Source: Moringa oleifera (Eukaryota > Streptophyta > Magnoliopsida > Brassicales > Moringaceae). Taken from it: 64,000 nt of DNA. Numbering within the stretch: the stretch's first letter is position 1; the number at the start of each line of letters is the position of its first letter. A program made the translations under genes and the position numbers. The notes under the pieces were generated by a model. It saw nothing but the letters and a program-made list of their open reading frames with translations, made no database searches and was not told the origin of the DNA. Positions 1 through 12,690 of this stretch are shown here, in pieces. The stretch is taken from NCBI GenBank assembly GCA_021397835.1, contig JAJFZO010000087.1:1302001-1366000 (forward strand), written 5' to 3'.

Positions 1-2930
1 GATGTTTTGATTTGGGTATAACACGGTTTGATTAATTTTATGGAAAATTAGCAAAAGGAAACACCTTTATGACCTTCTATGTTAAGGTTTTTGACAGTAC
101 CTAATGTCTATTTATTGAAATTAAGATGACGAACAATGAGAAGCTTCAGAGTTTTGAGAATTTCTTTATTTATAATTTAATTTAACGTAGAAAAGAAAAA
201 ATAAGATTGTAATTATGAGTTAAAATAATTTATAAATATTTTATAAAATATTTTTTGAGTAAAAATTATATAAAATTTAAAAATAAAAATTTTATACGAT
301 AAATTTTAACTTAAAAGTTCTTACATATGCACAAATATTTAAAGTATCATCACAAAAAAATTTTAAAAATTTTTAAGTACTAAATATATACATGCATATA
401 TTTATATTAATACTATCAAAAATTTAAATTTTTCATAAAAAATAGCTCATAAATCAAAAATTGTTCAAATTTAAAAAGTAGACTAATAAAGTGTAGAGTT
501 AATTCGAATTATTTTTGAGACAATTTAATAATAAAAATATCTTTAATTTTTTTATAATTATTTGAATCAAAATCTAATTTAAATTCAATTCATAAATTAA
601 ATTTTAATTTATTACTTTTTCAACATCAAATTTATTTAATAATATAAATTAAAAAATTTATATAATCTTCAACTTAATTTTTTCTAAAATTAATTGTCGT
701 GACTTTTTTTTTTTGCGAATTTTCTCTTACAAATTGTGAGGATAGGGTTCATTGTCACTACGGGTTCACACAAAATGGGCTCATCGTCAAACATAGGCCA
801 TTTGTAATTTGTTCTTCTTGGAGCCCTAACCCTACCCAATACTAACCTTTTTCTTTAAGTTTCTTCACCCTCTAGCTCTTCATTTTGTTCCTCTAATTTT
901 TTAAGAAATTCTGATTTTTATGCCAATCATGTTGATTTAATTAATTAGAAACCATAAAAATATAAATAAAATAATTCTAGACTATGGAAGGGTAATTTTG
1001 TCTTTTCATGATAAGACAACTAAGGTTGGTGTGGGTTGATTAGTCCAATTCATACACCTTATCCATTAGAAACAAACAAAAAAAAAAAAAAACAGAATCC
1101 ACCTTTGACATTAATTATTTAAAAAACTAACCACTAAAATGAAACATCACGTTCTCATGCTAACCTTACTTAATTTTCCTCCCTCTTGGCCCACCAATAT
1201 ACCCACGGTTGATTTCTTTGACGAGACGCCACCAAACTTTAATTTTTTCTTTTTAGTCAAAGTTAATGATAATTAAAGCTTGACGAAATCCACACAGCAA
1301 AGGAGGCTAATAGAAAAACGTTTGATTCGCCAGACGACGTTCGTGAACTTACACGTAATCCGTCTTTTTCTTTGTAAGAAAAATATTTCAAAGCTATGAA
1401 TAATAGTTAGGCTTCTGTCTGAACGGCAATGTCAATGCCACTTTGTTCTGTCTGTTTGACTGTCGAAACTTAAATAGTGTATTACAAAGTTGAATTTTAT
1501 TCGATCTATTATAAATTGATTGACACCGTAACATTTTTTCTAAAATTTTATAAAATAATATAATTAATATTAAACAATAATACTTTTATTGATCAAAATC
1601 ATCAATATAGCTAAATTTAAGAAATTTAAGAAATATTGTCATCAGATCAATTTGATCATCAAATATCATCACCTCAGATTAAAATAATCAAACTGATCTA
1701 GTATCGATTATCACGTTAGCTAATCAGCTCAGCTCATTAATAACTAGGCATTTAATCTGCCACTTAGCTGCTACTCATTTTCTTCTCCCACACTTTTAAA
1801 ACTCTTAATGGGCAATTAGTTACTTATTTGTAAAAAAAACTTTAGGTATCTTAATTTTATTCTCTTAGATGATTAGTTTGAAATGCAAAGTGACAAATGT
1901 CAAAGAGGTAGGATCATTCAAATTCATCGCTTTGAATCATACAAGATTAATTTCAATTATATTTAAAAAATAAAAATAATATATATTTTACATCTTGTTA
2001 CCTTATTTTTTCTTTGATATGAGATTTTGGGATATCACACAATTTATAAAATCATATATTAAAAGTAGTTCAAGCGTGTTATTATGCACCGAGCAAGTGG
2101 GTATTCTCCGTTGATTCCATAATGCAAATGGGTCGGTTGATTAATAGCTTAATATTCATTCTTTGATGTAAATTGACACCTAAAGTTTGCGTTTTAGAAG
2201 TTTTCATTCAAACTTTACATTAAAATATAAAACCAAATTGATGAGTAAGAATGCAATATTGAGGCATTTAATCAAACAAGAAATGGGCAATTGTCATGAT
2301 TTGCTTTTGGTGATTCCTAATAGATGGGACTTCTGCTAACCAAGCTTACACGAAAGCTAACACCCAACCAAGCAAACCGCCTTTCTTGTCAGTGTGGAAG
2401 GTTTGAACTTAGAACACTAAAATCCATTCAAAGTGCACTTCCTTCATCTGAAAACAACAAGTGGACTAATTAGTTTTGGGTAATATCTTCTCTAGCTAGT
2501 TTTTGTGTAAAACTTTTTCATAATTTTAAAATATTTTTATAATATGTAAAAATCAAATTTATCATTTTATTTGATAAATAAAGTGATTTCAAAAGAGGTA
2601 AGATTTAACATCTTGAATTTTATATCATTAAAACTATTATAAATTGTGTCTGAATGATTGTATGAATATTCAAAATCATCAAATAAAAATTTATGATCTC
2701 ATAAGATGTTATTTATTTTGATTGTAATTACACAGCTTTGTTCATTCAAAAATCTTGTTGTTACTGTAATTAATATCCTAAAAAAACTTTATGAATTTAA
2801 GATTTTTATTAATAAATTTATATTTTATATAAAAATAAAAAAAATTATATTGATCTAAATTTATATCGTGTATTTTAATAAAAAATTAAAATAATAATTT
2901 TATTAAATTATGATGTGTACATTAATGTTT
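1..2930. other. AT-rich intergenic DNA, no gene seen
   Basis: No exon-like segment with coding bias or plausible splice sites was found on either strand. About 220-640 is a copy of the dispersed AT-rich repeat family described at 15130. The stretch 700-1450 is less AT-rich and unique-looking but has only short stop-rich frames. A poly-A run lies near 1077-1092. Confidence 0.6.
220..640 (+). repeat. Dispersed AT-rich repeat, copy 1
   Basis: This copy shares, in the same order, the block motifs of the family at 15130: an 'ATAAATTTTAACTTAAAAGT' block, an 'AAATATTTAAAGTATCATCA' block, a 'CTCATAAATCAAAAATTGTT' block and an 'ATTATTTTTGAGACAATTTA' block. Boundaries are approximate. No target-site duplication or terminal repeat could be fixed by eye. 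Confidence 0.55.
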
Positions 2931-3170
2931 TAAAAATATGATTGAAACCTAAGAAGTGCCTTATGCCTCTGATTCCTTAATGGCGATGCTATCAGCTTGC
3001 CACAAAAATAGATATCTCGTCTGTCGGGTTCGGGAAGCACGGGGCTGGCACATTCCGTGTCTCGCCAGGATAAGCACGCAACGCACAAAACGCATCCACG
3101 CACATGAAAGGGCACGGCCATATGCGACCACGAGCTGATCCATCAATGGCGACCTCTGACTCGGATGTTA

Positions 3171-3256
3171 ACATGTTTTGGCTTCTCTTAAGCTTTTCAA
3201 CAAACAGGGAATCCACATGTTTCGGCCTCTCTTAAGCCTTTCAAAGACCAAAGAAT
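3171..3256. repeat. Imperfect 44-bp tandem duplication
   Basis: Two adjacent copies begin with ACATGTTT(T/C)GGC and end with GAATCC: 3171-3214 and 3215-3256. They share CTCTTAAGC and TTTCAA blocks and differ by scattered substitutions and a 2-bp length difference. Confidence 0.75.
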
Positions 3257-3512
3257 CCACGCAAAGCCGCTGTGTTGCAATCATTCATTAGCAATAGCGC
3301 CTGGAATCGTGTGAGATCAAGCATTTAATCAAACAGCTCGCGATCGAAATGATGATTCCTTTGCATTTTGCTTACATCAGCGATAACTTTTTATCATTTT
3401 GACAAATGGAAAGAACGAATGACTGTATTACCGAATGGGACTCATAGCCGTCCATGCAAATCGATGGATCAAGCTGTCTTAATTGATGCGTCGACAGATA
3501 ATGTGGATCCTT

Positions 3513-3532
3513 GCTCTCTCTCTCTCTCTCTC
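3513..3532 (+). repeat. (CT)n microsatellite
   Basis: An uninterrupted run of ten CT dinucleotides inside the GC-richer island. Confidence 0.9.
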
Positions 3533-3649
3533 GCGTCAGCAAGCCCGTTATTGATCCAGACGTGCCTGGTTGGTAGCGTGCACCAAATCTTCTCCCCCCT
3601 TTTCCTGATCCTGTTAATTGTTTTTCTTTCAGCTTGAATCCCAACTCTC

Positions 3650-4760
3650 ACTATTCTATTTCTCCCATAGCTTAATTAGGTTAAAAACACAGATTAATTT
3701 CAAAATATTGTCCGAAAACATCTCGTTTTAGAGCTTCAAAACGACTCTGTTCTTATTTTTTTTTCTTTTTTTTTTATCAGATTCAATAACCATGTTAAGA
3801 TGTTAAAGAGTTTTTATTGTTTTGCAGTTCTAATCTCATAAAACAACTTCTAAAACACAGCATGAGTTTTTTTTCTCTCTGTTTTTTTTAAATTGTCTCT
3901 TACCAATCCTTTTTTATTATTGAGAAAAACTTACTATGTTAATTTTTTATTTTAAATAATAATAAATAAATTATTAAAAAGTTAAAAATACCATAAAAAT
4001 TATAATTTATTTTTCGAATCTAGTTGAAATTTCACCATTTGACCTTAATATAAATTTACTTTAAAAAAATGTTATATATGGTATATAAAAACAGCAATAT
4101 ATAATGCCGGATAAGACAACTCATCACGATCATAGCTCATTATCTGCTAATTAATCATCACAAACATCAGCTTCCACATTAACTTGCGTTCTTAATTCAT
4201 AAATTATTTTTTAATTTATAAAATTAATCATTTTTAATTTATAAATTAAGGACCTTAATTTATATAAATCAATTGTCACTTTACATATCTTTTAATGATT
4301 GATATTCCGATCCAATTATATATAAAGAGTTGAAAAAAATTATTTAATATGCATAAATTAAAAGAAAATATTAGGGCGGAAGCAAGGAGCCGATGGATGA
4401 AGACAAAGATGATAATATATAAATTTCATGTCATTTTGCGCACCAAATGTGGTGGTTATACAGAATATTATAACAATCTCCTATTATAAGAAAAAAATAC
4501 TAAAAAAGAAATATAAATATAAAATCTCTAATAAATTAAAAATAAAAAATAGACATTCCAGCTCTATTTCGGTCATTTTCCACCATGATCTGTCAGATTT
4601 TGGTAGTAGTAGCCAAGTGACGGGTAGGCTTTTTCCATCATGAATAGATTCCACGTCACCGTGGGCCATAACCATGGGCCCACCGCGGGTCACATGAGCC
4701 ATCTGTTTCGGGCCGGAGTTAGATATGGTTTCTTTTTTTTTTTGGGTAAAAGTTAGCCGA
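3650..4760. other. Intergenic DNA 3' of the thaumatin-like gene
   Basis: AT-rich with poly-T and poly-A runs and no supported coding segment. The last few hundred bases before 4766 lie downstream of the TLP stop codon on the minus strand and probably include its 3' untranslated region and poly(A) site. Confidence 0.5.
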
Positions 4761-4765
4761 ACAAG

Positions 4766-6585
4766 TTAGAAGAGTTGCCAGAACCGCCAAATCGCCACGG
4801 TGATGCTGAGTATACCCGCAATAGCGTGTGATCCCAACACGTGGGTACACGAAGACGGTGATGCGCCGCTCTGGTCCAGTGCACCTTCGTACACCATAGT
4901 GCTGTCGATTAGCGGCGGGTTCGTCTTCGTCGTCGATGTGGCCTCCGGGATTTGCTCCTGTGAGGATTTCTGGCTGCAAAAAGCAGAATAAGAAAACAAC
5001 CGTTAGGGAACACAGCTGTCGACGTGTCTCCTCAAGATTGGAGGAGGATTATTAAATGTACGTCACTATCCGTTACTGAGACAAAGCCCATAACAGGCAA
5101 GGTTGATGGGCGTGCGTGCGAGGTCTCATTTTGCGGGTTTGACATGAAAAAAGAGTGAGTGCAGCATCTGCATTGAGATCTGCAAATGGGTACATTTCAG
5201 AAACAGATCTCTCTCTGCTTCATAAACGACATCGTTCCAAGAAGAAATCTCATCTTTTCCATGTGCTCTTGAACCGAAACTGTGCGTTTCGGCCAGATAT
5301 CAGAGGGTCATAGAAAAGATCTTCCGTGAAGAATATCTTCTCTACCATCAAGAATTCTTAAGGGTAAGTAAGAATTTGGACCTCTCTCGAAGTGGGTAAG
5401 TTTTGACTATAGTGAGTAATCGGGTAATTGGGTATGACCCGGTTTGGACCAGTTGTTGTCGGCATGGAGGCCAGAGATCGGGTGACTTAGCCGGCACGAC
5501 AGACTGGTGCGGAATGACGTCCTTTTAAATGCCACTAGCGATAGTCTGTATAACACTCTGGTCTCTGGCACCGACGTGAAAAGTTGAGCCGTGACAGGTG
5601 ACCAACCATTAACGTTTCATGGAACTTTTCTTGAAGGACAAAACTACCCTTTACCGTTAGAAGAAGGAAAGTGAAGAAAATGAAGAAGGGCTTTATGGTA
5701 AATTTACCTGGTATTGGGGGAAGGGCAGAAGGTGATAATGTAATCGGCATTGGCGCATGTGAAGGTGCTGGTCTTATCATCGTAGGCATAGCTGTAGGCA
5801 CGTGGGCACGCGCTTTTGAAGATCTGAGAGTACGAAGATGGCTTGCAGGTATCAGGATTACCGTACGCGCCGCTGCAGCAATACTGCGGCTGCCCAAACG
5901 CCTCACACGCGCTCTTGCAGGCCACGCCTTCATTGCTGCTCTCGCTGGTGACCTTCAGCTCTGACGGGCACGCACCGTTTAAGTCCACCACGCAGCCGGT
6001 GCTTGTACAGTTCTGGCCGGTGCCACCCTGAGGAACCACCAGCATCGGCAGGTTGTACCCGTCGACCAAGCTCACGTCGAAGAAATCAAGCCCGCCGTGA
6101 CCGTCTAGAGTGAACTCTGCAAGAGTGGCCGGTGGGATAGCACCGCTTCCGGAGCATTCCAGCTTTCCTGAGCCGCAATCCCCGGTGACGCAGGAGAACT
6201 TACCAGAGGAGTCCTGGCTACAGAGGGTTCGACCCCAGAAACGGCCTCCCCACGACGTCGGTGCGGTGATGGTTTTGGTTTCACCCTTTTGAAGAGAAAA
6301 TCCGGTGGTGGGCAGTGCAGGGACTCCGGCGTTGGACAGAATCCCTGGCCATACTGTGTAGTCGCATTTGTTTACTATGGTGAACGTGGTCGATTGAACT
6401 ACTGTAAGCAAATAACATCAAAATCATCAGCTCAAACAACTCCAAAATCAAGAGAAAACAAGCAAAATCATAACAAATGCCAGCCTCCATGTCGTGAATC
6501 TCGTTCTTAATCATATAGTACCTGATATGAAAGAATGAGAGATAACCAGAGAGAACAGAGAGATCAGTAATGTCAGCTCAGCCAT
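4766..6585 (-). CDS. Thaumatin-like protein (PR-5 family) with C-terminal GPI-type tail, 321 aa
   Basis: Exons on the minus strand are 6585-6522, 6401-5708 and 4973-4766; phases match and give 321 aa. Residues 1-25 are a secretory signal peptide (hydrophobic LLISLFSLVI, probable cut after VVQS). Residues 26-247 are a complete thaumatin domain with all 16 cysteines. It has the family signature FSCVTGDC near residue 90, the GRFWGRT segment, and acidic-cleft residues that I place at E117, D130, D135 and D229. The third exon adds a Ser/Thr-rich linker, the block MVYEGALDQSG (from memory also seen in long plant TLPs such as the TLP1 group) and a hydrophobic end (AGILSITVAIW) typical of GPI-attachment signals. 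Family members are pathogenesis-related, often glucan-binding apoplastic proteins; this form would sit on the outer plasma membrane. If intron 2 is retained, translation stops at 5704-5706 and gives a 253-aa secreted form. The domain call is near certain; the tail exon is strong but predicted. Confidence 0.93.
4974..5707 (-). other. Intron 2 of the TLP gene, starts with an in-frame stop
   Basis: The donor reads AG|GTAAAT and the acceptor TTTTTGCAG. The exon 2 frame continues into the intron for one codon and meets TAA at 5706-5704. Retention therefore leaves the thaumatin domain intact but removes the membrane tail. At 734 bp it is much longer than intron 1 (6402-6521, 120 bp). Confidence 0.8.
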
Positions 6586-6754
6586 TGAGCTAAAATGGTT
6601 GAAGATATCGCCGACACTATCAGAGGAGGAGAAGAAGATGATTGGGTGGTGTTCGGTAAGAGAAACCCAGAAGGCCCTTCTTCTTCTTTGGGGAGGAAAC
6701 GAGAACAGAGGCTAGAAGGGATTATGAGACTCTGCAACAAGCGGATAGCCTCTG

Positions 6755-6762
6755 TATTTATA
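6755..6762 (-). promoter_or_regulatory. Probable TATA box of the TLP gene
   Basis: On the minus strand this reads TATAAATA, about 170 bp upstream of the start codon at 6585, leaving room for a leader of about 140 nt. No other TATA element lies closer. Confidence 0.55.
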
Positions 6763-6789
6763 AACAGGGAATCTACAACATCTGCTGAC

Positions 6790-9320
6790 GGCCAAATAAA
6801 CTAAAAAACAATTATAAGAAATAAAATGAAAAATAACATATAAAATATATATAATATAAAATGAAAAATTAATGTTCATTGAACATAAACTGTAGAAACC
6901 CACGTGTTGATATGTATTATTTTGAGGAATAGAGAAATTCCGCGGTACATTTTATTCTTTATATTCTCCAGGAAATATGCTTTTCTTTCCAAATTTTGCG
7001 TAATAGATGTGCTCTTTCTGTCAATGTAGAATTACACATTCTATTCTTCATGTTCTGGATCATGCATGCTTCACTTCTAAGATTTTGTGTAATCATGAAG
7101 TTATTTTATTGATTGATATATTTTTATTTTAAAAATTATAAATTTTTTTAATAGATATAATTTTAGAGTAATTTGTATCTTTGTGTATTGCGAAGTAAAG
7201 ATAATCGTATAATAAAATTATGAGTTACATAATTTTTAAAGTAAATATAAAAACATTATATTCGTTTTTTATTTTACATATTAAAAATTAATTAAATCAA
7301 TTATATATTTAATTTGATTTAATTTAATTTAAATAATGTGAAAAAATTTAAAAATAAAAACTATTGGAATTAAAATTTTGATATTATAAAATTTAACTTT
7401 AAAATTCATATAAAATATAAATATTCAAATTGTAAAATTTTTTTGAGTGTTACACATACTTTACATTTTAAAAGATTCTAAAAATTTATAAAAAACAAGT
7501 CTGATAAAAGATTATTTGAATTTAAAGAATTAAATTTAAATACATTATAAAATTTATTTAAATTATTTTTAAATGTGTTAATAATAAGAATATGATTAAT
7601 TTTTTATAATTATTTAAATTTAAAATTTAATTTGAAAATTAAATACTCATCAAATTTAAGTTTAAAAAAATATAATTTAAACTTTATTTTTATATTTTTT
7701 TAATTTTTACTATATTTACGTAATATTATAAAAACGAAAGACAAAGTTGTAGACGGTGTACTAATAAAATGGTAATATTTTAATAAATAATTAATTAAGC
7801 AACAACGACACAATATTTATCCATGGGATCCCAAATTTTTGTTGATATTTATTAATGGTATATGATTTTTATGTTAATTATTATCAATGACATTTCAACT
7901 AACCAATTCCAAATTCAAATCTCCATATATAATTAGGTCATTAAAATATACAAAAATTTGTTTTGCAAATGACTTTCATTTATTGTATTTTAGAATATTT
8001 CCATGAACATCAATTTTTTTATGTTCTGTGAAAATTGTTGTCCTATTAAAAACATGAATGACATATTTTTAATTATATTGAATATTTAATTATTTATTTG
8101 AGAGACTAAAAGACTCTTTCATATATTATATCTTTCTATTTATTTATTTTTTTTTACAAAAACTTTATCTTCCTACCTACATCCTTATTGTCATATTTTT
8201 ACTATCACCGTAACAAATTGTGATTGTCATTAACATTGCCATCAACATCAATATAATCGGCCTTATCTTCATTATCTCAGATTTTGTTATCATTATATTT
8301 CAAGAAATTGAAATTGTAAAACGCAATAAAGAAAATATATAAAAAAATTAATTAATACATTTTACACAATATCCGATTAGCTAAACTAATTAAAATTAAA
8401 TAAATACAATTATAAATTACAGAAGTATTCACTAGAAAAAAGAGAACAATAATAATATGATTTTTTTTAAAAAAAATATTGATAAACAAAACCTAAAAAT
8501 TTTATTGACCTGCAAAGTTAACAGTATTTGATTTTCATGTATATATTTTTTAAAATGTTTTTTAAAATATAGACACCTAAAATTCTACAAACCAAATGTT
8601 TGTTTAATTTTAGGATGGGATATTTCAATCTAATACTTGCCAAAACAGTTTCCATTAATTAATTTTTTCTTGAAGTTGTGAAATTTAAAAATACAAATAA
8701 ATTGACGTAGTTTTATACTAAAAATATTGTACCTATAGAAATCTTTAAAAAAATTTATTCTAGAAAGCATTAAAAAAATTATGCCGACTTAAATTATACT
8801 GTAAATTTTAGTTCAAATTAACATTCTTTATCACATTAAATTAAAAATAAATGAATAACGAATATTATTGAAAGAACTTTTTTTTTTCACACGTATATAT
8901 GTATACATATATTATTTGTCGGTCCAATCAAAACATTGATAGTTAAGACAAAAAATTATGAAAGATAAAAAACAAACATCCAATTACCAAAGTAGGTGGA
9001 GTATGCTAAAATATAGGAAACCCGGAATTATGAGCATTTGTGGAAAGCCAGTTATGTTTAACACTAGTTTTTTCTAAAAAAATTATTTTATTTTAATCTA
9101 TTGCCTGTTTCTCTTGAATTTTTCCAGACTGGGTTTTTATAATCAGTCCAAGTGTGAAAGAAAAAAAAAAGGTATAACACTTGAAAACAACCTGAGCCAG
9201 TTGATTTCACAATAAATCCAAATTATATTTATAAATCAATTAATTCACACATAATCTCCCTAAAATATTAAAATTGTAAATACAATGATTATTTTTAAAA
9301 TTATGATTATTTTAAATAAA
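6790..9320. other. AT-rich intergenic DNA with repeat copy
   Basis: Very AT-rich on both strands and dense in stops. About 7280-7700 is a plus-orientation copy of the dispersed AT-rich family. The rest shows no family motif or exon-like frame. Confidence 0.6.
7280..7700 (+). repeat. Dispersed AT-rich repeat, copy 2
   Basis: It carries the ordered blocks of the family: ATAAAATTTAACTTTAAAAT, AATATTCAAATTGTAAAATT, a 'TTATTTGAATTTAAAGAATT' block and TTTTTTATAATTATTTAAAT. It is diverged from copy 1. Boundaries are approximate. Confidence 0.5.
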
Positions 9321-10331
9321 TTAAAAACACAAGAACAGTTTGGTATCTGGAAAGGGTGAAATACCGAGTCAAGAGTGGCTACTGGCTGGCAGCTTCAGTT
9401 TGCTTTCGATACACTGCTGAAAGAATCATCTTTGGTTAGCATAATAAAATGGTAAAAAAATCAGTAAGCACGTTTTCAAATTTCCTGTCTCAAAGGTCAA
9501 GTTACATCCTAACTAAAATTCCCTGCTTCTTTGACCATATTCTGCAACTACTGAGCTAATCATTGGCCCATGAGAAACAGATAAACGGTAGCTTCAACTT
9601 CCGAAGTGTTTGCCAAATAAGAAAACCCAAGATGAGAATTTTCCAAGAATTAGGTTTTTGCCGAGAAAACACAGTCTTACCAAAAAACAACCACTACCCA
9701 AGAATCCTAAATTTCCATAAATAAAATATCTTCCTCTGCAAATATCTGGGTCCCCTATATCTCTTCAATTCAAATATCTTATAAAAATTAAAATTTTTGA
9801 TTTGATATATTTAATCTACCAAGATGGACTAAACCGGTTGGCTAAGTGGGCACGACAAGTGGGATGGTCAGAGATGTGAAGCTAATGTTGTTTGGTGCCT
9901 CGAGGTCCATGAATTGTTATATCTTATTGGCTATGGGGTCACCTTCGGTTGTGTGAAAGTAGAAGGCAGGCTTTTGGGAGGCTTCGTTGAATTGGAACAG
10001 CCGTTATTGCAAGGTAACCTTTGAGACAGGGCTGAATGTGTCAAATGAGACGTGATGATTCATGCTTATTAATGGTTCATCATGCATGCATAGTGACATA
10101 TCCCAACAGAAATTCAAGACCCAAGAAGAGATCTGTCTTGGTTTCTTCTTTTTTCTACCTTTTTTTCTTCTTGCTACTGCATTTCAAAACGGTTGAGTTA
10201 ATAAGCAGGTCTCATGGGAACATGATGCATCAGTGGCAGTGACAGATACAAGAACCAAACAAGGTGGGATCAAGCAGTCGTCACCAATCCTCCTGTCCCC
10301 ACCATGAAAATCAAGATGGACAAAGATTTCG

Positions 10332-10547
10332 TCAATAACCAAAATTTCTGGGTAAAACTTACGAATGGTTAATTACTGAAGCAAACTGTGTTTGGGTAGT
10401 GGATTTAGTCTTCCATTCTCTAGAAAGGCAGAAAATTTCAATAATCCGAGTTTCTTAGTAAACCTAAAATTGGTTAATTAATTAAGCAAACTGATTTGGG
10501 CACTGGATTTAGTCTTCAATTCTCTAAATAGGAAGAAGAAGATTTCA
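10332..10547. repeat. Imperfect tandem duplication, period about 108 bp
   Basis: Copies at 10332-10439 and 10440-10547 share GGTTAATTA, AAGCAAACTG, TTTGGG and GGATTTAGTCTTC in the same order and spacing, with scattered substitutions. Confidence 0.75.
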
Positions 10548-11331
10548 GTTTGGTTTAGTAAGGTGGAAGACTTTAATTCAACTCCTCATGGGCCTATGAG
10601 TAATCTTATCTCTTTGCCTCCTGTGGGGTCAACATGTCTTAGGTGTTGGGTTATGTCTATGAACCCAGTGCAGCCACCAGATTAAATGCCTGCCACAGAG
10701 TAAAAGTGCAAATGCTACTCTTCCTGCCATTTGGTCCAAAAACAGAGACAAGGCCTACAGATATTAGCCTATGCAGCTATTATAAAGTTAGGCATTTGAC
10801 ATATGACTAGGACATATTCTGATTACTTGATCTTGCTATTATTACTTCTGTACAGGAAAAAAAAACAATTTCGTAATTAGTATATTTACCTTATTTAAAT
10901 AGTCAATTTTCATAATTCCTATTTTGAAGAAATCAAACCTGAAAATCTTGAGGGTGAAGCTGAAGAGGAAGGATTCACCATTATGAATGCCCTTAGGACT
11001 GGACCATAGGGTTTGGTAAAATACCAAATGGATTTACAAAACCCCTAAGCAAGAACAACATGCAAGTTATTCAAAGCATTATCATGTGTCCTGCTGGCAT
11101 GCAGAAAAAGGCAGTCTCCATTTACAGAAGAGTGGCAGCTTCCAACGGGCTCAAGACAAGTAGGCGAGAGATTGTCTTTGGTAATTAAAAAACCCTAAGA
11201 TTCTCCTATGTATTTGAAATTATAGATGCTAAAATTCAACGGAAGGAAGTTCATAAGTAGAAGGATCAAAAGAATATCTGTAATATGTATGACTGCCCGG
11301 TTTCTGACAGTGACTTAAAAGTGACAGTATG

Positions 11332-11415
11332 AGGTTAATATGAAAATAACAATGCATTAGCAAACAGAAAGGTTAATATGAAAATAACAATGAGGTTAAT
11401 ATCAGTTCTCTTTCC
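11332..11415. repeat. Short-word repeat cluster
   Basis: The word GGTTAATATGAAAATAACAA occurs twice, followed by a third partial copy GAGGTTAATAT. It looks like replication slippage or local duplication. Confidence 0.7.
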
Positions 11416-12690
11416 AAAAAACTTGATTCACATTACCCAAAGTTTCAAGGCCAAGAAAGTTTTTCTCAATTGCTAGATCGATATTAATATAAGCTGATTA
11501 AACATGCTTGAATGAGAAGGCATCACTTGCTTTCTTACCTTACACCAACACAAGTGACAATAATACCTAAGCAACCATCGTGTGTACACCCCAGATTTAA
11601 TCACATCAGATGTTTGAACAAGCAAGCTATATCGGACAAAATTAAACATCATTATTGACATATAAGGTCACTTGAATGAACAGACAGTTTTGTATGTTTC
11701 TATGATGACAAATTCATTACTATCTTCACATCATCCTTTTGGCCCATAACCTATTTTCTCCAGTATTCTTGTGCCCTGCCTAAGTCTTTTCAATGTATCT
11801 GTATCTATTTATTTATCTATTTATCTATACACATTCATAGACACCAGCGGAGATGTACATATATATCATGTTCATACTTATATCTTTGTGAATTCTGATA
11901 CAGCTCTGATTCTTCCTAATATTCTTTTTCTGGGAAGAGTAATGTTCTAAATTACTGCTTTGTATGTCATGAAACACGTCTTATCTATTTTGCCAACCAA
12001 AAAAATAAATCTGATCAGGAGGTTTCATAAGATTGTCAGATGTGTCACCTAGCATGACTAAGAGACATAAAATAAGAAAAAGTAACAAAGAAAAAAAAAG
12101 AAAGAAAAAAGAGAGAGATAAGTGTGTGAGTTTTGAAGTTGTTTGAGAATAACATTACAATAAGAAACATATTATTTTCAACAGTATCTGTTACAGTAAT
12201 CATCCGAAGGACAAATGTAGCATTCTTCTATGGAAAATGATCCAAATCATGGTAAATAATTTCTTCCTTGCATGATTACTCTTTGCAAAGGCACAAAGAA
12301 AAGCATCAAAGATGTATTAGTACCTCTTACAGCCTCAATAAAAAAGACCTTCGGTTCTTGAATTTGTGTTGAATTTGTGAGCTTCTCTTTGACCCTTGTG
12401 AAGCTGCTGACAAACGAAATCACAAGAAGAATCTGTCAATACACACAAGAAATCACATTGGACGAGCACTGGGTTGGAATTCTGCAGGCCCAAGTTTGAG
12501 AGGTTGAATCTTAACCAACCCAATTAAGCCTTGGATAGAGCTTAATTTACTGCCTCATGGAAATTTTGAATAATTCAATAAATTGGGAGATAGGAGACTT
12601 GATACATCTATGTGATGTAAAAAGACACACTTCAAGAAACCATTGCTGTATGGCATGAGAAATGATGTTAAAGATCGATATAACCAGGTC

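Larger units (their letters stand above)
2940..3650. other. GC-richer unique island without a recognisable gene
   Basis: Base composition changes sharply from the flanking AT-rich DNA. Several short overlapping frames (60-90 codons) exist on both strands, but none has family motifs, a signal peptide or splice-linked partners, and they read through each other. It contains a 44-bp tandem duplication at 3171-3256 and a (CT)n tract at 3513-3532. It could be a promoter, an untranslated transcript or a decayed gene. Confidence 0.35.
9320..12690. other. Moderate-GC unique intergenic region, no supported gene
   Basis: This 3.4 kb is clearly less AT-rich than its left flank, but the longest frames (60-68 codons) lack start context, motifs or splice partners. 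Inside are a 108-bp tandem duplication (10332-10547), a triplicated 22-bp word near 11332-11415 and an ATCT-type simple repeat near 11790-11830. The part next to 12691 probably holds the 3' end of the DarP-like transcript. The rest could be a non-coding transcript or old promoter DNA. Confidence 0.4.

Noticed and set aside
2930..3650. Overlapping 60-90-codon frames on both strands
   Set aside because: Mutually overlapping, no family motif, no splice partners.
4719..4979. Minus-strand frame starting MQPEILTGANPGG
   Set aside because: It is the wrong frame of the TLP third exon; the frame in phase with exon 2 has the conserved MVYEGALDQSG block.
5704..5706. Treating the TAA here as the true end of the TLP gene
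   Set aside because: A perfect donor precedes it and a phase-matched exon at 4973-4766 encodes a tail that fits long plant TLPs. The stop is kept only as an intron-retention product.
12335..12523. 62-codon minus-strand frame downstream of the DarP-like gene
   Set aside because: No splice link to the gene, whose C-terminus is already complete at 12691; no motif.
9320..12690. A missed multi-exon gene or plant miRNA precursor
   Set aside because: No conserved mature miRNA sequence known to me and no exon chain could be read; left as unannotated unique DNA.
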